The notes: a model not told the origin generated them from the letters alone. DNA of 64,000 bases from Pseudomonas sp. (GCF_002796985.1 NZ_PEKX01000007.1:734284-798283); one strand, 5' to 3'; shown: positions 15,614 through 25,150, numbered from the stretch's first letter. A program made the numbers and translations.

Positions 15614-17673
15614 CAGGCGTTGCCTTCGATGCCCAGCACCTTGAACAGGAAGGCGTATTCCAGCGCCACGTCCTTCAGGCCCTGGTAGCGGCCGCTCATG
15701 CCGCCGTGACCAGCGCCCAGGTCGGTCTTGAGCAGCAGCAGGCGCTCGTCGGTCTTGCTCACCCGCAGCTTGGCCACCCACTTGGCGGCTTCCCAGTACT
15801 GCACGCGGCTGTCGTTGTAGCCGGCCACCACCAGCAGCGCGGGGTAGTCCTGGGCGCTGACGTTCTCGTACGGCGCATAGGCGCGGATGCGCTCGTAGAC
15901 CTCTGGCTCCTGCGGGTTGCCCCATTCGTCGTACTCGGTGACGGTGAGCGGCAGGTCGGGGTTGAGCATGCTGTTGAGCACATCGACGAAGGGCACTTCG
16001 GCGATGGCGGCGGCAAACAACGGTGGGCGCTGGTTGAGCACCGCGCCAATCAGCAGGCCGCCGGCGCTGCCGCCGCTGATGGCCAGTTGCGCCGCGGTGC
16101 TGTAGCCCTGGCCCAGCAGGTGTTCGGCACAGGCGATGAAGTCGCTGAAGGTGTTCTGTTTGTGTTCCAGCTTGCCGGCGCGATACCAGGCTTCGCCCAG
16201 TTCGCCGCCGCCACGCACATGGGCGATGGCGAAGACGAAGCCGCGTTCCAGCAGGCTCAGGCGCGCGTGGGAGAACCACGGGTCGAGGCTCTCGCCGTAG
16301 GCGCCGTAGCCGTAGAGGTAGAGCGGAGCCGGTTCGCCACGGGCGATGTTCTCCAGCACCTCGCGGCGGCCGACCAGGCTGATCGGCACCTGCACGCCGT
16401 CGGCGGCGGTGGCCCAGAGGCGGCGGCTTTCGTAGGCGTCGGCGTCGAACGGGCCTTCTACCGGGGTTTCCTTCAGCACTTTCTGTTCACCGCTGGAAAG
16501 CTCCAGCTGGCGAATCTGCGCCGGGCGATTGAGCGCCTCGTAGCGCAGGCGGATCACCGCGCTGTCGAACTCCAGGCTGTCCTGCACATAAAGGTTGTAG
16601 GCGGCGTCGGGCAGGTCGACGCGGTGCGCCGGTTGGCCGTGCGGGTGGACCTCGACGATTGGCAGGCCGCCTTCGCGCAGGCTCAGGGTCAGGGCGCTGG
16701 CGCTCAGGGTCAGGCCTTCGAGCATCACGTCGTCGCGGTGCGCCACCAACTCCTGCCAGTGGGCGCGGGTCGGCTGCGCTTCGCTGGCGTGGTAGAGGGC
16801 GAAGTTGATGCCAGTCTGGTTACTGCGGATCAGCCAGGCCCAGGAGCTCTCAAGACGGCCGTGGTCCGGGTAGTATTCGTGGCCTTCCTCGCGCGGCGCC
16901 AGGCAGACAAACTCACCCTCGGGTGTGTTGGCATCCAGCACCCAGGCTTCGCTGGTGGTCTTGCTGTTCAGCAGCAGTACCAACTGGCGCTCGGAGCTGG
17001 CGCGGTAGCAGTTGAGGAAGAAACGCCCGTCGGGCTCCTCGAAGATCAGTTGCGCGCCGCTGTCGCCCAGGCGGTGGCGATAGAGCTTGTGCGGGCGGTG
17101 GGTGTCGTCCAGCTCGCCGAAGAACAGGGTGCGGTTGTCGTTGGCCCAGGTCAGGCTGCCGTCACAATCGTCGAAGGGCAGGGTGGTGACGCTACCGTCA
17201 GCCAGTTCCTTCACGTAGAGGGTGTAGATCTCGTCGCCGCTGGTATCCAGGCTGTAGGCCAGCTTCGAATGGTCGGGGCTGATGCTGAAGGCGCCAATCG
17301 ACAGGAAACCATCGTCGGCCAGGACGTTCGGGTCCAGCAGCAACTGCTCGGCGCTCTCGTCGACGCTCAACGAACCGTCGGCCGGACGCGGGCTGCGGTA
17401 GTGGCGCGGATACTCGTCACCGGCAGTGGTGCGCTGGTAGTAGAGCCACGGGCCCCAGGGCGTGGGCAACGATAGGTCGGTCTCGCGGATGCGGCCCTTG
17501 ATCTCCTGGAACAGGGTTTCGCGCAGCTTCATCTGAGGAAGAAGCTGATCTTCCAGGTAGGCATTTTCTGCTTTCAGGTAGTCGAGAACGTCTTCGGCGT
17601 CGCGGTTTTCCAGCCAGGCATAGGGATCGGCGGCGGCCTCGCGGCGGGCGATGGGGGGCTGACGGTCGGTCAT
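15613..17673 (-). CDS. ptrB: Oligopeptidase B (S9A prolyl oligopeptidase family)
   Basis: A 686-residue serine peptidase cleaving oligopeptides after Arg/Lys. The N-terminal seven-bladed propeller (about residues 70-400) caps a C-terminal alpha/beta hydrolase with nucleophile ISGGSAGG, the Asp loop (VAGYNDSRVQYWE) and the His region (GAGHGGMSGRY). Length is normal for the family. The start at 17673 has an AAGGAG SD; a 35-residue longer in-frame reading begins with unrelated sequence and overlaps the divergent promoter. Confidence 0.92.
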   Translation of the reverse strand: MTDRQPPIARREAAADPYAWLENRDAEDVLDYLKAENAYLEDQLLPQMKLRETLFQEIKGRIRETDLSLPTPWGPWLYYQRTTAGDEYPRHYRSPRPADGSLSVDESAEQLLLDPNVLADDGFLSIGAFSISPDHSKLAYSLDTSGDEIYTLYVKELADGSVTTLPFDDCDGSLTWANDNRTLFFGELDDTHRPHKLYRHRLGDSGAQLIFEEPDGRFFLNCYRASSERQLVLLLNSKTTSEAWVLDANTPEGEFVCLAPREEGHEYYPDHGRLESSWAWLIRSNQTGINFALYHASEAQPTRAHWQELVAHRDDVMLEGLTLSASALTLSLREGGLPIVEVHPHGQPAHRVDLPDAAYNLYVQDSLEFDSAVIRLRYEALNRPAQIRQLELSSGEQKVLKETPVEGPFDADAYESRRLWATAADGVQVPISLVGRREVLENIARGEPAPLYLYGYGAYGESLDPWFSHARLSLLERGFVFAIAHVRGGGELGEAWYRAGKLEHKQNTFSDFIACAEHLLGQGYSTAAQLAISGGSAGGLLIGAVLNQRPPLFAAAIAEVPFVDVLNSMLNPDLPLTVTEYDEWGNPQEPEVYERIRAYAPYENVSAQDYPALLVVAGYNDSRVQYWEAAKWVAKLRVSKTDERLLLLKTDLGAGHGGMSGRYQGLKDVALEYAFLFKVLGIEGNA

Positions 17674-17776
17674 GGCGACTCCTTGGGGACGGCATGGATG
17701 ACGCCCGGCTGCGCACCCATGGGGAAAAGCGGCTATCATACGCACCCCTCTGTCGACACCGCACGTACGCACGCGC

Positions 17777-18247
17777 ATGAACGAACACGATTACATGCTT
17801 GCCTGGGGCGCCTACATCGCCGCCGGCCTTGGCCTGACCCTGGTCTGGTTCCTGATGACCGGCTGGATGTGGCGCTGGCTGCGCGAGCCGTTGCGGGTGA
17901 TCGTCCTCGTCCTGCTGTTCACCCCGACCCCGGTGGACCCGACGAACAACCTGTACGCCCCAGCGATCGCCATCACTGCGCTCGACGTGCTGTTCAAGGT
18001 CGGCAACAACGCCTGGCGCGCCGTCTCCGACCTCGCCCTGGTGTTGCTCGCGGCGTTCGCCCTGTACCTGCTGTTCGTGGCGATCCGCTGGCCGCTGGAG
18101 CGCGCGATGAAGAAGCGCCGCCAGGACAAGGAAGCGGAAGACGAGCCGACGCTGCGCCAACTGATGCAGCCTGAGCTGGTCGAGGGCGTGGACGCCCACC
18201 CGAGCGAGCGGCACGACAACCGCGCGCGGATCGAACCGCGCCTGTAG
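17777..18247 (+). CDS. Small inner-membrane protein
   Basis: A 156-residue protein with three predicted membrane segments (about residues 10-30, 37-75 interrupted by a PTPVDPTNN loop, and 86-108) and a charged cytoplasmic tail. I do not recognise a domain. Divergent from ptrB and followed by a HIT-family gene. TATCAT at 17733-17738 could be its -10. No strong SD. Confidence 0.75.
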   Translation: MNEHDYMLAWGAYIAAGLGLTLVWFLMTGWMWRWLREPLRVIVLVLLFTPTPVDPTNNLYAPAIAITALDVLFKVGNNAWRAVSDLALVLLAAFALYLLFVAIRWPLERAMKKRRQDKEAEDEPTLRQLMQPELVEGVDAHPSERHDNRARIEPRL

Positions 18248-18311
18248 ACCGGCCTTGCGTCCTGCCCCGCACGCGTCCAGCATGAACTGAACGGCCTTTC
18301 GAGGAGTTCCC

Positions 18312-18758
18312 ATGGACTGCGTGTTCTGCGCCATCGCGGCCGGTCGCGTGCCGGCCCGTACCCTCTACGAAGACGACCATTTCATCGTGCTGCTGGACAT
18401 CTTCCCGCTGCGCCTTGCGCACTTGCTGCTGGTGGCCCGCGAGCATGCGATTTTCCTGCACCAGCTCTCCGAGGCTGCGCAGCAGGACCTGATCCCGCTG
18501 GCCGAACGCATGGAGCGAGTCCTGCGCCGCGCCGGCTTCGGGCGGGTCGGCATCAACCTGCTGGTCAACGACGGCCCGGCGGCCAACCAGCACGTTGCAC
18601 ATTTTCATCTGCACCTTATCCCGCGTGAGCTGAACGACCTGCCAGTCTTGCTGCTACGCATGCTCACGCGGTTCCTGCCGCTGGGGCGGAAAAGGATGCA
18701 GAATCGCCTGGAACGCGAGCTGCATCAGCTGCGCGAGGCACTGATGGAGGAGAACTGA
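18312..18758 (+). CDS. HIT family protein
   Basis: A 148-residue histidine-triad protein with CVFC at the N-terminus (a zinc-type Cys pair) and the triad HFHLHLI at about residue 98. HIT proteins bind and hydrolyse nucleotide conjugates such as AMP-X or Ap4A. SD GAGGAG. The next gene starts 3 bases after its stop, so the two are probably co-transcribed. Confidence 0.88.
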   Translation: MDCVFCAIAAGRVPARTLYEDDHFIVLLDIFPLRLAHLLLVAREHAIFLHQLSEAAQQDLIPLAERMERVLRRAGFGRVGINLLVNDGPAANQHVAHFHLHLIPRELNDLPVLLLRMLTRFLPLGRKRMQNRLERELHQLREALMEEN

Positions 18759-18761
18759 TTC

Positions 18762-19535
18762 ATGTGCGAGTTGCTCGGCATGAGCGCCAACGTCCCGACG
18801 GACATCGTCTTCAGTTTCACCGGGCTGATGCAGCGCGGCGGCGGCACCGGGCCGCACCGCGACGGCTGGGGCATCGCCTTCTATGAAGGGCGCGGCGTGC
18901 GACTGTTCCAGGACCCGTCCGCCAGCGTCGACTCGGAAGTCGCGCGGCTGGTGCAGCGCTACCCGATCAAGAGCGAAGCGGTGATTGGCCATATCCGCCA
19001 GGCCAACGTCGGCAAGGTCAGCCTGGCCAACACCCATCCGTTCGTGCGCGAGATGGGCGGGCGCTACTGGACCTTTGCCCACAACGGCCAGCTCGCCGAT
19101 TTCCAGCCCGAGCCCGGTCTGTACCGCGCGGTGGGCGACACCGACAGCGAAGCGGCCTTCTGCGATTTGCTCAACCGGGTGCGCCGGGCGTTCCCCGAGC
19201 CCGTTCCGGTGGAGGTGCTGTTGCCCACGCTGGTCACCGCCTGCGCTTCCTATCGAGAGAAGGGCGTCTTCAACTGCCTGCTCAGCGACGGCGACTGGCT
19301 GTTCACCTTCTGCACCACCAAGCTGGCCTGGATCACCCGTCGCGCGCCGTTCGGCCCGGCACGCCTGCGCGATGCCGACGTGACCGTGGATTTCCAGTCG
19401 CAAACCACACCCAACGATGTGGTCACGGTGATCGCCACAGAACCACTGACCGACAACGAGAACTGGACCCTGATGCAGGGCGGCGAATGGATGCTCTGGT
19501 GGCGGGGCGAGATCGTCACCCAGGGCCGCATCTGA
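18762..19535 (+). CDS. Class II glutamine amidotransferase (YafJ-like)
   Basis: A 257-residue Ntn-type amidotransferase. The catalytic Cys is residue 2 (MCELLGMSANVP), exposed after Met removal, with GGGTGPHRDGWGIAFYEG, IGHIRQAN and FAHNGQL forming the glutamine pocket. There is no synthase domain, so its ammonia acceptor is unknown; relatives include YafJ/Gat1. SD GAGGAG. Confidence 0.87.
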   Translation: MCELLGMSANVPTDIVFSFTGLMQRGGGTGPHRDGWGIAFYEGRGVRLFQDPSASVDSEVARLVQRYPIKSEAVIGHIRQANVGKVSLANTHPFVREMGGRYWTFAHNGQLADFQPEPGLYRAVGDTDSEAAFCDLLNRVRRAFPEPVPVEVLLPTLVTACASYREKGVFNCLLSDGDWLFTFCTTKLAWITRRAPFGPARLRDADVTVDFQSQTTPNDVVTVIATEPLTDNENWTLMQGGEWMLWWRGEIVTQGRI

Positions 19536-19624
19536 GCGGGACGTGAGGCAGTCCCGGAACGCAGCGTTGGCATCGGGGAGAATCTCCCGGCGCCTTGCAC
19601 ACCATAAAAACGAGGGGGGAAACG

Positions 19625-20149
19625 ATGCTGCGCAGTTACATACGCATGGTGCTGTTCGCACTGGGGCTGATGGTCGCGGTCCAGGTACCGGGGTACATCA
19701 AGGACTACGCGCAACGCGTCGACGCCCACCGCATCGAGGCGGCACAGGCGCTGCAAGGCTTCAAGGACACCTCCGGGCAGTTCTTTCAGGGTGACCTGAA
19801 TGCTCTGGTGGCGCACTACCGTGGCAGCGCCGACCCGGTGTTCCAGCGCGATGCCGACAACCTCGAGCGCCTGATACGTCGTGCCCAGCTGTTCGAGAAC
19901 GAATGGCAGGCCTTGCAGGGCTCCTGGTACCAGCGCGCCCTGCACATGGTGACCGCGCCCAACCACGAGCTGCTGCAGGAAACCTACGCCAATTACCGTT
20001 ACCAGGTGGTACTGGAGCCCGAGGCGATCGGCTGGGCGCTGGCTGGCGGGCTGCTGCTGGCGTGGATCGCCGAAGTGCTGATGGCCTCGGTGGCGGCGCT
20101 GGTCGGCCTGGGGGACAACCGTCGCGCTTCGCGGCGGCATTGGAACTGA
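19625..20149 (+). CDS. DUF2937 family membrane protein
   Basis: A 174-residue protein with an N-terminal membrane helix (about residues 6-24), a long helical periplasmic-type segment and a C-terminal helix (GWALAGGLLLAWIAEVLMASVAALV). This layout matches DUF2937; function unknown. SD GAGGGGG 5 bases upstream of the ATG. Confidence 0.75.
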   Translation: MLRSYIRMVLFALGLMVAVQVPGYIKDYAQRVDAHRIEAAQALQGFKDTSGQFFQGDLNALVAHYRGSADPVFQRDADNLERLIRRAQLFENEWQALQGSWYQRALHMVTAPNHELLQETYANYRYQVVLEPEAIGWALAGGLLLAWIAEVLMASVAALVGLGDNRRASRRHWN

Positions 20150-20239
20150 CGGCTCTTCGTAGGGGATTCTATGTCTGCCCCAGCGCTGGTCTCGCCGATG
20201 GGCCTCCAACGTAGGATGGCGTGCTACCTGCGGGCGACA

Positions 20240-21976
20240 TCAGCGTGCCAGCGCTTCTTCCGGCGATTCATGGCGACGGTAGGGGAATACATCGATCACC
20301 TTCCCGGCGCGAATCTGTTCCTGTAATCCCTTCCAGTAATCCGCGTCGAACAGGTTGCCGTGCAGCTTGGCGAAGCGTCGGCGCAGCTTCAGGTCGACGA
20401 ACAGAAAGCGCGGGAACTCCTCCGGGAACACGTCCATCGGGCCCACCGAATACCAGGGCTCGGACGACATCTCGTCTTCTTCGTAGCGTGCCGGCGGGAT
20501 GTGGCGGAAGTGCACCTCGGTGAGGTAGGAAATCTCGTCGTAGTCGTAGAACACCACGCGGCCATGGCGGGTGACGCCGAAGTTCTTCAGCAGCATGTCG
20601 CCGGGAAATATGTTCGCCGCAGCCAACTGCTTGATGGCCAGTCCGTAGTCGTTCAGCGCCTCTTCTACCTGCGCCTCGGTGGCGTGCTCCAGGTAGATGT
20701 TCAGCGGAGTCATGCGCCGTTCGGTCCAGCAATGGCGGATCAGCACCACGTCGCCTTCCAGCATCACGGTGGAGGGTGCAACGTCGAGCAGTTCGGCGAG
20801 GCAGTCCGGGGCGAACTTGCTCACCGGGAAGCGGAAGTCGGCGAACTGCTGGGTATCGGCCAGGCGACCAACACGGTCGTGGTTCTTCACCAACTGGTAC
20901 TTCTGGATCACCGTGGCGTGGTCCACGGTTTTGGCCGGGTTGAAGTTGTCCTTGATGATCTTGAACACGGTGTTGAAGCCGGGCAGGGTGAACACGCTCA
21001 TGACCATGCCGCGCACGCCGGGGGCCATGACGAAGCGGTCGTCGGTGGTCGCCAGGTGGTTGATCAGCGCGCGGTAGAACTCGCTCTTGCCCTGCTTGTA
21101 GAAGCCGATTGAGGTGTACAGCTCGGCGATGTGCTTGCCCGGCAGCAGGCGCTTGAGAAAGGCGACCATTTCCGCCGGCACCGGTGCGTCGACCATGAAG
21201 TAGGAGCGCGTGAAGGAGAAGATGATCGAGACTTCCGCCTCGTCGGTGATCACCGTGTCGAACTGGATGCCGCGCCCCTCGTGGTGCACCAGCGGGAACA
21301 CCAGCGGCCACTGCTCGTCCGGGGTGAACAGGCGGCCCACCAGGTAGGCGCCCTTGTTGCGGTAGAACACCGAGCCGATCAGCTCGATGGTCAGGGCCGG
21401 GTCCTTGCACACCCAGTCCGGCAGGTTGGCGTGCAGCAGGCTGTCCAGGCGTTCCAGGTCGCGCTCGCGGTCGTCGTAGTCCACGGCGAATCGGTAGTCG
21501 TCGCAGATGTTTGCCAGCGCCTGGCGCAGCTTGCCGCCGGGGCGGTAGATGCGCGTGTGCGGGTCGCGGGAGTGGGCGCGCAGCGAGGGCCGGGTGGTGT
21601 GCACGAACATCGTGCCGTCGCTGATGTTGTCGTGGCTGAACAGGCCGCAGAAGATCGAGTTGAACCAGGTTTCCGCCAGCTCGTCGTCCAGCCGTGGGTC
21701 GATCAGGGTGATGTAGGCGCTCTTGGCGATCGGCCAGCGCTCCACGTCCACCAGGTCGATGCCGGCCATGGCGCGGGTCAGTCGGCCGACGGTCTCGGCG
21801 ACCATTTCCTCGTACAGGTCGATGCGCTCGGCGGAGGCGCGCTGGGCTTCCTGCCAGAGCGCCTGCTCGAAGCGCGCCGGGGCCCCGGCGGTGATCTGGT
21901 GGAACTTCGCGCGGTAGTCGTCGAAGCCTTCGAGGATCAGGGTCGCGATCTCGGTCGCCGGCCAGTGCTGAGCCAT
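20240..21976 (-). CDS. aceK: Isocitrate dehydrogenase kinase/phosphatase
   Basis: A 578-residue protein matching AceK over its length: an N-terminal regulatory region (WPATEIATLILEGFDDYRAKF), the AMP-binding region, and a kinase domain with ATP-binding (APGVRGMVMSVFTLPGF) and catalytic/metal motifs (NYGLAIKQLAAANIFPGDMLLKNFG, YDYDEI). It phosphorylates and dephosphorylates isocitrate dehydrogenase, directing carbon between the TCA cycle and the glyoxylate shunt. aceA/aceB are not in the window. The start at 21976 gives the usual N-terminus. Confidence 0.95.
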   Translation of the reverse strand: MAQHWPATEIATLILEGFDDYRAKFHQITAGAPARFEQALWQEAQRASAERIDLYEEMVAETVGRLTRAMAGIDLVDVERWPIAKSAYITLIDPRLDDELAETWFNSIFCGLFSHDNISDGTMFVHTTRPSLRAHSRDPHTRIYRPGGKLRQALANICDDYRFAVDYDDRERDLERLDSLLHANLPDWVCKDPALTIELIGSVFYRNKGAYLVGRLFTPDEQWPLVFPLVHHEGRGIQFDTVITDEAEVSIIFSFTRSYFMVDAPVPAEMVAFLKRLLPGKHIAELYTSIGFYKQGKSEFYRALINHLATTDDRFVMAPGVRGMVMSVFTLPGFNTVFKIIKDNFNPAKTVDHATVIQKYQLVKNHDRVGRLADTQQFADFRFPVSKFAPDCLAELLDVAPSTVMLEGDVVLIRHCWTERRMTPLNIYLEHATEAQVEEALNDYGLAIKQLAAANIFPGDMLLKNFGVTRHGRVVFYDYDEISYLTEVHFRHIPPARYEEDEMSSEPWYSVGPMDVFPEEFPRFLFVDLKLRRRFAKLHGNLFDADYWKGLQEQIRAGKVIDVFPYRRHESPEEALAR

Positions 21977-22139
21977 GGGAGTGCCTCTGCAGGTTTCTTC
22001 TGCAGCGAGCTTAGCCACGCCGAAGGGCGAGGGAAAGGGCGATTTCGCCGGAGGATCGTGCAGATTTCCTGCGGGTTCAGTGGGTATGCTGGTCCGCCGT
22101 TCTCCGGGGAATCAGCTTTCGGCAAGGAGCCGGCACGCC

Positions 22140-22637
22140 ATGCAAGACATCCGCATCGAACGCTACACCGAGCAGCACATCACTGGCCTGACGGCCCTTT
22201 ACAACGACCCCGCCGTGGCTCGCCAGGTGCTGCAAATGCCGTATCAGGCACCCGAGCTGTGGCGCAAGCGGATGACCCTGGATTGCGAAGGGCTGGTGAC
22301 GTTGGCGGCCATGCATCAGGGTGAGTTGGTCGGTACTGCCACCCTCGAGAAATTCACCCGTTTGCGCCGTAGCCATTGCGGCAGCATTGGCATGGGTGTC
22401 GCCGTGGCCTGGCAGGGGCGTGGCATTGGCAGCCGGTTGTTGGCTGAGTTGCTGGAGATTGCCGATAACTGGATGAACCTGCGCCGCGTCGAGCTGACCG
22501 TCTACACCGACAACGAGCCGGCCATCGCTCTATACCGCAAGTTCGGCTTTGTCGATGAAGGTACGTTACGCGACTACGCCTTCCGCGATGGAGTATTCGC
22601 CGATGCGCTGAGCATGGCGCGGCTGCGTTGCATCTGA
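22140..22637 (+). CDS. GNAT family N-acetyltransferase
   Basis: A 165-residue GNAT protein with the acetyl-CoA loop QGRGIGS at about residues 95-101 and the C-terminal YTDNEPAIALYRKFGF motif. Substrate unknown. SD AAGGAG lies 12 bases upstream. Divergent from aceK, an arrangement I recall in P. aeruginosa. Confidence 0.85.
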   Translation: MQDIRIERYTEQHITGLTALYNDPAVARQVLQMPYQAPELWRKRMTLDCEGLVTLAAMHQGELVGTATLEKFTRLRRSHCGSIGMGVAVAWQGRGIGSRLLAELLEIADNWMNLRRVELTVYTDNEPAIALYRKFGFVDEGTLRDYAFRDGVFADALSMARLRCI

Positions 22638-22722
22638 CGGTGGACTTTGAAAGTCAGCTGTGGATGGATGGTATTCGCCACCGGCGTAGGCTGGTGGATT
22701 ACCTGCCCTGGAGCTGTTGCCG

Positions 22723-23628
22723 ATGACCCCCGCCGCCCTGTTGAACCTGCTCGCCCTGGCCGCCATCTGGGGTGCCAGCTTCCTGTTCATGCGCCAGTTG
22801 GTGCCGGTCATCGGCGTGATGCCGACGGCGTTCTTCCGGGTGTTCCTCTCGGCCATCGGGCTGGTGGTGATCCTGCTGGCGCTTCGTACGCGCTGGGACT
22901 TTCGCGGCAAGTTCGGGCGCATCCTGATCATCGGCGTGATCAGTTCGGGCATCCCGGTGCTGATGTACAGCCTGGCGGCGCAGGTGTTACCGGCGGGCTA
23001 TTCGGCGATCTTCAACGCCACTACGCCGCTGATGGGCGTGGTGATCGGCTCGCTGTTCTTTGGTGAAGCGCTCACCGGCGCCAAGGCCGGTGGCGTACTG
23101 ATGGGGTTGGCTGGGGTGGCGGTGCTGACCCGCGCCGGCCCGGTGCCGTTCGACGCCGCGCTGCTGTGGGGCGCGGCGGCCTGCCTGGTGGCGACCACCT
23201 GTTACGGCTTCGCCGGTTTCATCACCAAACGCTGGATCAACGATCAGGGCGGCATGGACTTCGCTGTCTCGGCCCTGGGCAGCCAGACGGGCGCGACCCT
23301 ATGCCTGTTGCCGTTCTTCCTCGGTACCAGCCTGGACATGCCGCTGGCGCCGCTGGCCGAGCCGAAGATCCTGCTGGCGCTGGCCGGGTTGGGCTTCCTC
23401 TGCACGTCCTTCGCCTATGTCCTGTATTTCCGCCTGCTGGCCAGCATCGGCCCACTGAAGACCATGACGGTGACCTTCCTGATTCCGCCGTTCGGGGTGT
23501 TCTGGGGGGTGTTGCTGCTGGACGAGTCGCTGTCCTGGGCGCACCTGCAGGGCGGCGTGCTGATCGCCCTGGCGCTGTGGCTGGTCTTGCGCCCCGCGCC
23601 GCAGCCGAAGGTGGAGGCGGCGGGGTGA
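22723..23628 (+). CDS. EamA/DMT-family permease
   Basis: A 301-residue protein with about ten membrane helices in two EamA repeats (AIWGASFLFMRQLVP; FLIPPFGVFWGVLLLDE). Drug/metabolite transporter family, probably an exporter; substrate unknown. The ATG at 22723 is preferred over an in-frame TTG 6 bases earlier. Downstream is a GC-rich dispersed repeat. Confidence 0.85.
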   Translation: MTPAALLNLLALAAIWGASFLFMRQLVPVIGVMPTAFFRVFLSAIGLVVILLALRTRWDFRGKFGRILIIGVISSGIPVLMYSLAAQVLPAGYSAIFNATTPLMGVVIGSLFFGEALTGAKAGGVLMGLAGVAVLTRAGPVPFDAALLWGAAACLVATTCYGFAGFITKRWINDQGGMDFAVSALGSQTGATLCLLPFFLGTSLDMPLAPLAEPKILLALAGLGFLCTSFAYVLYFRLLASIGPLKTMTVTFLIPPFGVFWGVLLLDESLSWAHLQGGVLIALALWLVLRPAPQPKVEAAG

Positions 23629-23672
23629 ATGGCTGTCGAGGGGAAGGCAGTGGGACCTCGGCGAAGAGGATG

Positions 23673-23787
23673 CCCTAACCCTCTCCCGGAGGGAGAGGGG
23701 ACTGTCCTGTGCATCCGGTGAGCGCTGAGCTTTCCTTTTCCTCCGAACGGCCCCCTCTCCCCTCGGGAGAGAGCTGGGGTGAGGGGG
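23673..23787. repeat. Dispersed inverted repeat, CCCTAACCCTCTCCC type
   Basis: Begins CCCTAACCCTCTCCCGGAGG and ends with the inverted CGGGAGAGAGCTGGGGTGAG. Related copies occur at 40741-40876 and 52429-52575. It lies between convergent EamA genes. No coding frame. Confidence 0.75.
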
Positions 23788-23803
23788 CTCGGTAAGCAGT
23801 GGA

Positions 23804-24709
23804 CTAACAGTTGTCCGCTACTTCTCTTGTCGCCGCACCACGCGCCGGGGCTGCCTGGCGAAACACCAGCATCAACCCCGCCACGATCAACCCCATGCCC
23901 AGCAGCCCGAGGGCGGACAGGCTATTGCCGAACACTGCGTAATCCATCAGCGCCGTGACCGCCGGCACCAGGTAGAACAGGCTGGTGACGTTGACCAGGT
24001 TGCCTGCCGCGATCATCCGGTAGAGCAGCACGGTGGCCAGCACCGAGACCATCAGGCCCATCCACAGGGCACTGAGGATGAACGCGGCATTCCACTCCAC
24101 ATGCAGCGGCTGGAAGGGCGCTACGGCGAAGCACAAGACGAGCCCGGCGATGTACTGCAGGGGCAGGGTGCCTAGCGGGTTCTCGCGGATGTTCTTCTGC
24201 AGGATCGAGCCGCCGGTGATCGACAGCAACGCCAGCAGGCAGCAGGCCAGCCCGGCGAATGTCAGGCCCGATAGCCCAATGCTCTGGTAGACCACCATCA
24301 CCAGGCCGATCAGGCCCAGTGCGAGGCCGCCCAGGCGCGGCGCCGAATGCCGGCGTTCGAGCAGGAAGCTGGTGAGCATCGGCTGCACGCCGAGCACCGT
24401 GGCGATGACGCCGGGAGTGACGTGCAGGTCCAGCGCCATCAGATAGAAGATCGGGTAGATGCCCAACATCACCAGGCCGGTGAGGATGGCGTGGCGTATC
24501 TGCCTGCGTTCGCGCGGCCAGCGCAGGCCGATCAGCGGGGAGAGGATCAGCAGCGCCACCAGCGCGGTGCCGAAGCGGGCGATCAGGAACACCATCGGCG
24601 AGGCGTGGGCCAGGCCCCACTTGCTGATGATGGCGGCGCTGCTCCACAGCAGCACGAACAGGGAAGTGCTGGCCAGGGCAGCCAGGGACGAGCGGTTGAA
24701 CGAAATCAT
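23804..24709 (-). CDS. EamA/DMT-family permease
   Basis: A 301-residue ten-helix protein in two EamA repeats (FVLLWSSAAIISKWGLAHASP; YLVPAVTALMDYAVFG). Exporter-type DMT protein of unknown substrate. The ATG at 24709 has an AGGTG SD at good spacing; a GTG 9 bases upstream has none. A polyproline-rich small ORF lies 112 bases upstream on the same strand and could be its leader. Confidence 0.85.
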   Translation of the reverse strand: MISFNRSSLAALASTSLFVLLWSSAAIISKWGLAHASPMVFLIARFGTALVALLILSPLIGLRWPRERRQIRHAILTGLVMLGIYPIFYLMALDLHVTPGVIATVLGVQPMLTSFLLERRHSAPRLGGLALGLIGLVMVVYQSIGLSGLTFAGLACCLLALLSITGGSILQKNIRENPLGTLPLQYIAGLVLCFAVAPFQPLHVEWNAAFILSALWMGLMVSVLATVLLYRMIAAGNLVNVTSLFYLVPAVTALMDYAVFGNSLSALGLLGMGLIVAGLMLVFRQAAPARGAATREVADNC

Positions 24710-24821
24710 GTAATGCACCTGTCGTCAGGCAGATCACGACCGGCCTTCGAAGGGCCGGACACAGGCCGGGAGCCGCGTCAGTCGAGCGCGGAAAACCAGG
24801 CGATGGAAAACGCGGGTGGCG

Positions 24822-24983
24822 TCAGAAGCTCACGCCGGGGGGCGGGTAGGCCGCACCGGGAGGCGGAGGCGACGCGACAGCGACGACAGGGGGCGGGGGA
24901 GGGCAGGCCGCGCCCGCACCCGCACCGCGTGCCGGGGAGGCTGCAGCGATGATTGCCGGATCGGGCAATGGGTATCGGGACAT
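24822..24983 (-). CDS. Possible 53-residue polyproline small protein or leader peptide
   Basis: An open frame of 54 codons between the polyamine-binding protein and the EamA permease. The product starts MSRYPLPDPAII and contains CPPPPPV, SPPPPG and AYPPPGVSF near its end, three polyproline runs of the kind that stall ribosomes without EF-P. A TATAGT box lies about 50 bases upstream on the same strand. The SD is weak (CAGG, 10 bases away). I do not recognise a family. Either a small unannotated protein, a leader peptide for the EamA gene 112 bases downstream, or chance in GC-rich DNA. Confidence 0.35.
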   Translation of the reverse strand: MSRYPLPDPAIIAAASPARGAGAGAACPPPPPVVAVASPPPPGAAYPPPGVSF

Positions 24984-25105
24984 GGTAGGCGAACCTGTTC
25001 AGTGGGGCAGCGACTGCGCTGCGTGGGCTGACTATAGCGGCCCGGCTCGCTGCTGACGAGCCCTGCGCGAGCCGCGCGGCAAAGCGCGACTCCCGCGACA
25101 GAAAC

Positions 25106-25135
25106 GACAACGCGCGGCCAGGGCCGCGCGTTGTC
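25106..25135 (-). terminator. Hairpin after the polyamine-binding protein
   Basis: A perfect 14-base inverted repeat (GACAACGCGCGGCC with its complement) and a 2-base centre, 16 bases after the stop. Only a short T-run (GTTTC) follows on the minus strand. Confidence 0.65.
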
Positions 25136-25150
25136 AGGCAAGGGTGACGC

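Noticed and set aside
15706..17475. 589-codon plus-strand frame opposite ptrB
   Set aside because: Antisense of oligopeptidase B; composition typical of shadow frames in high-GC DNA.
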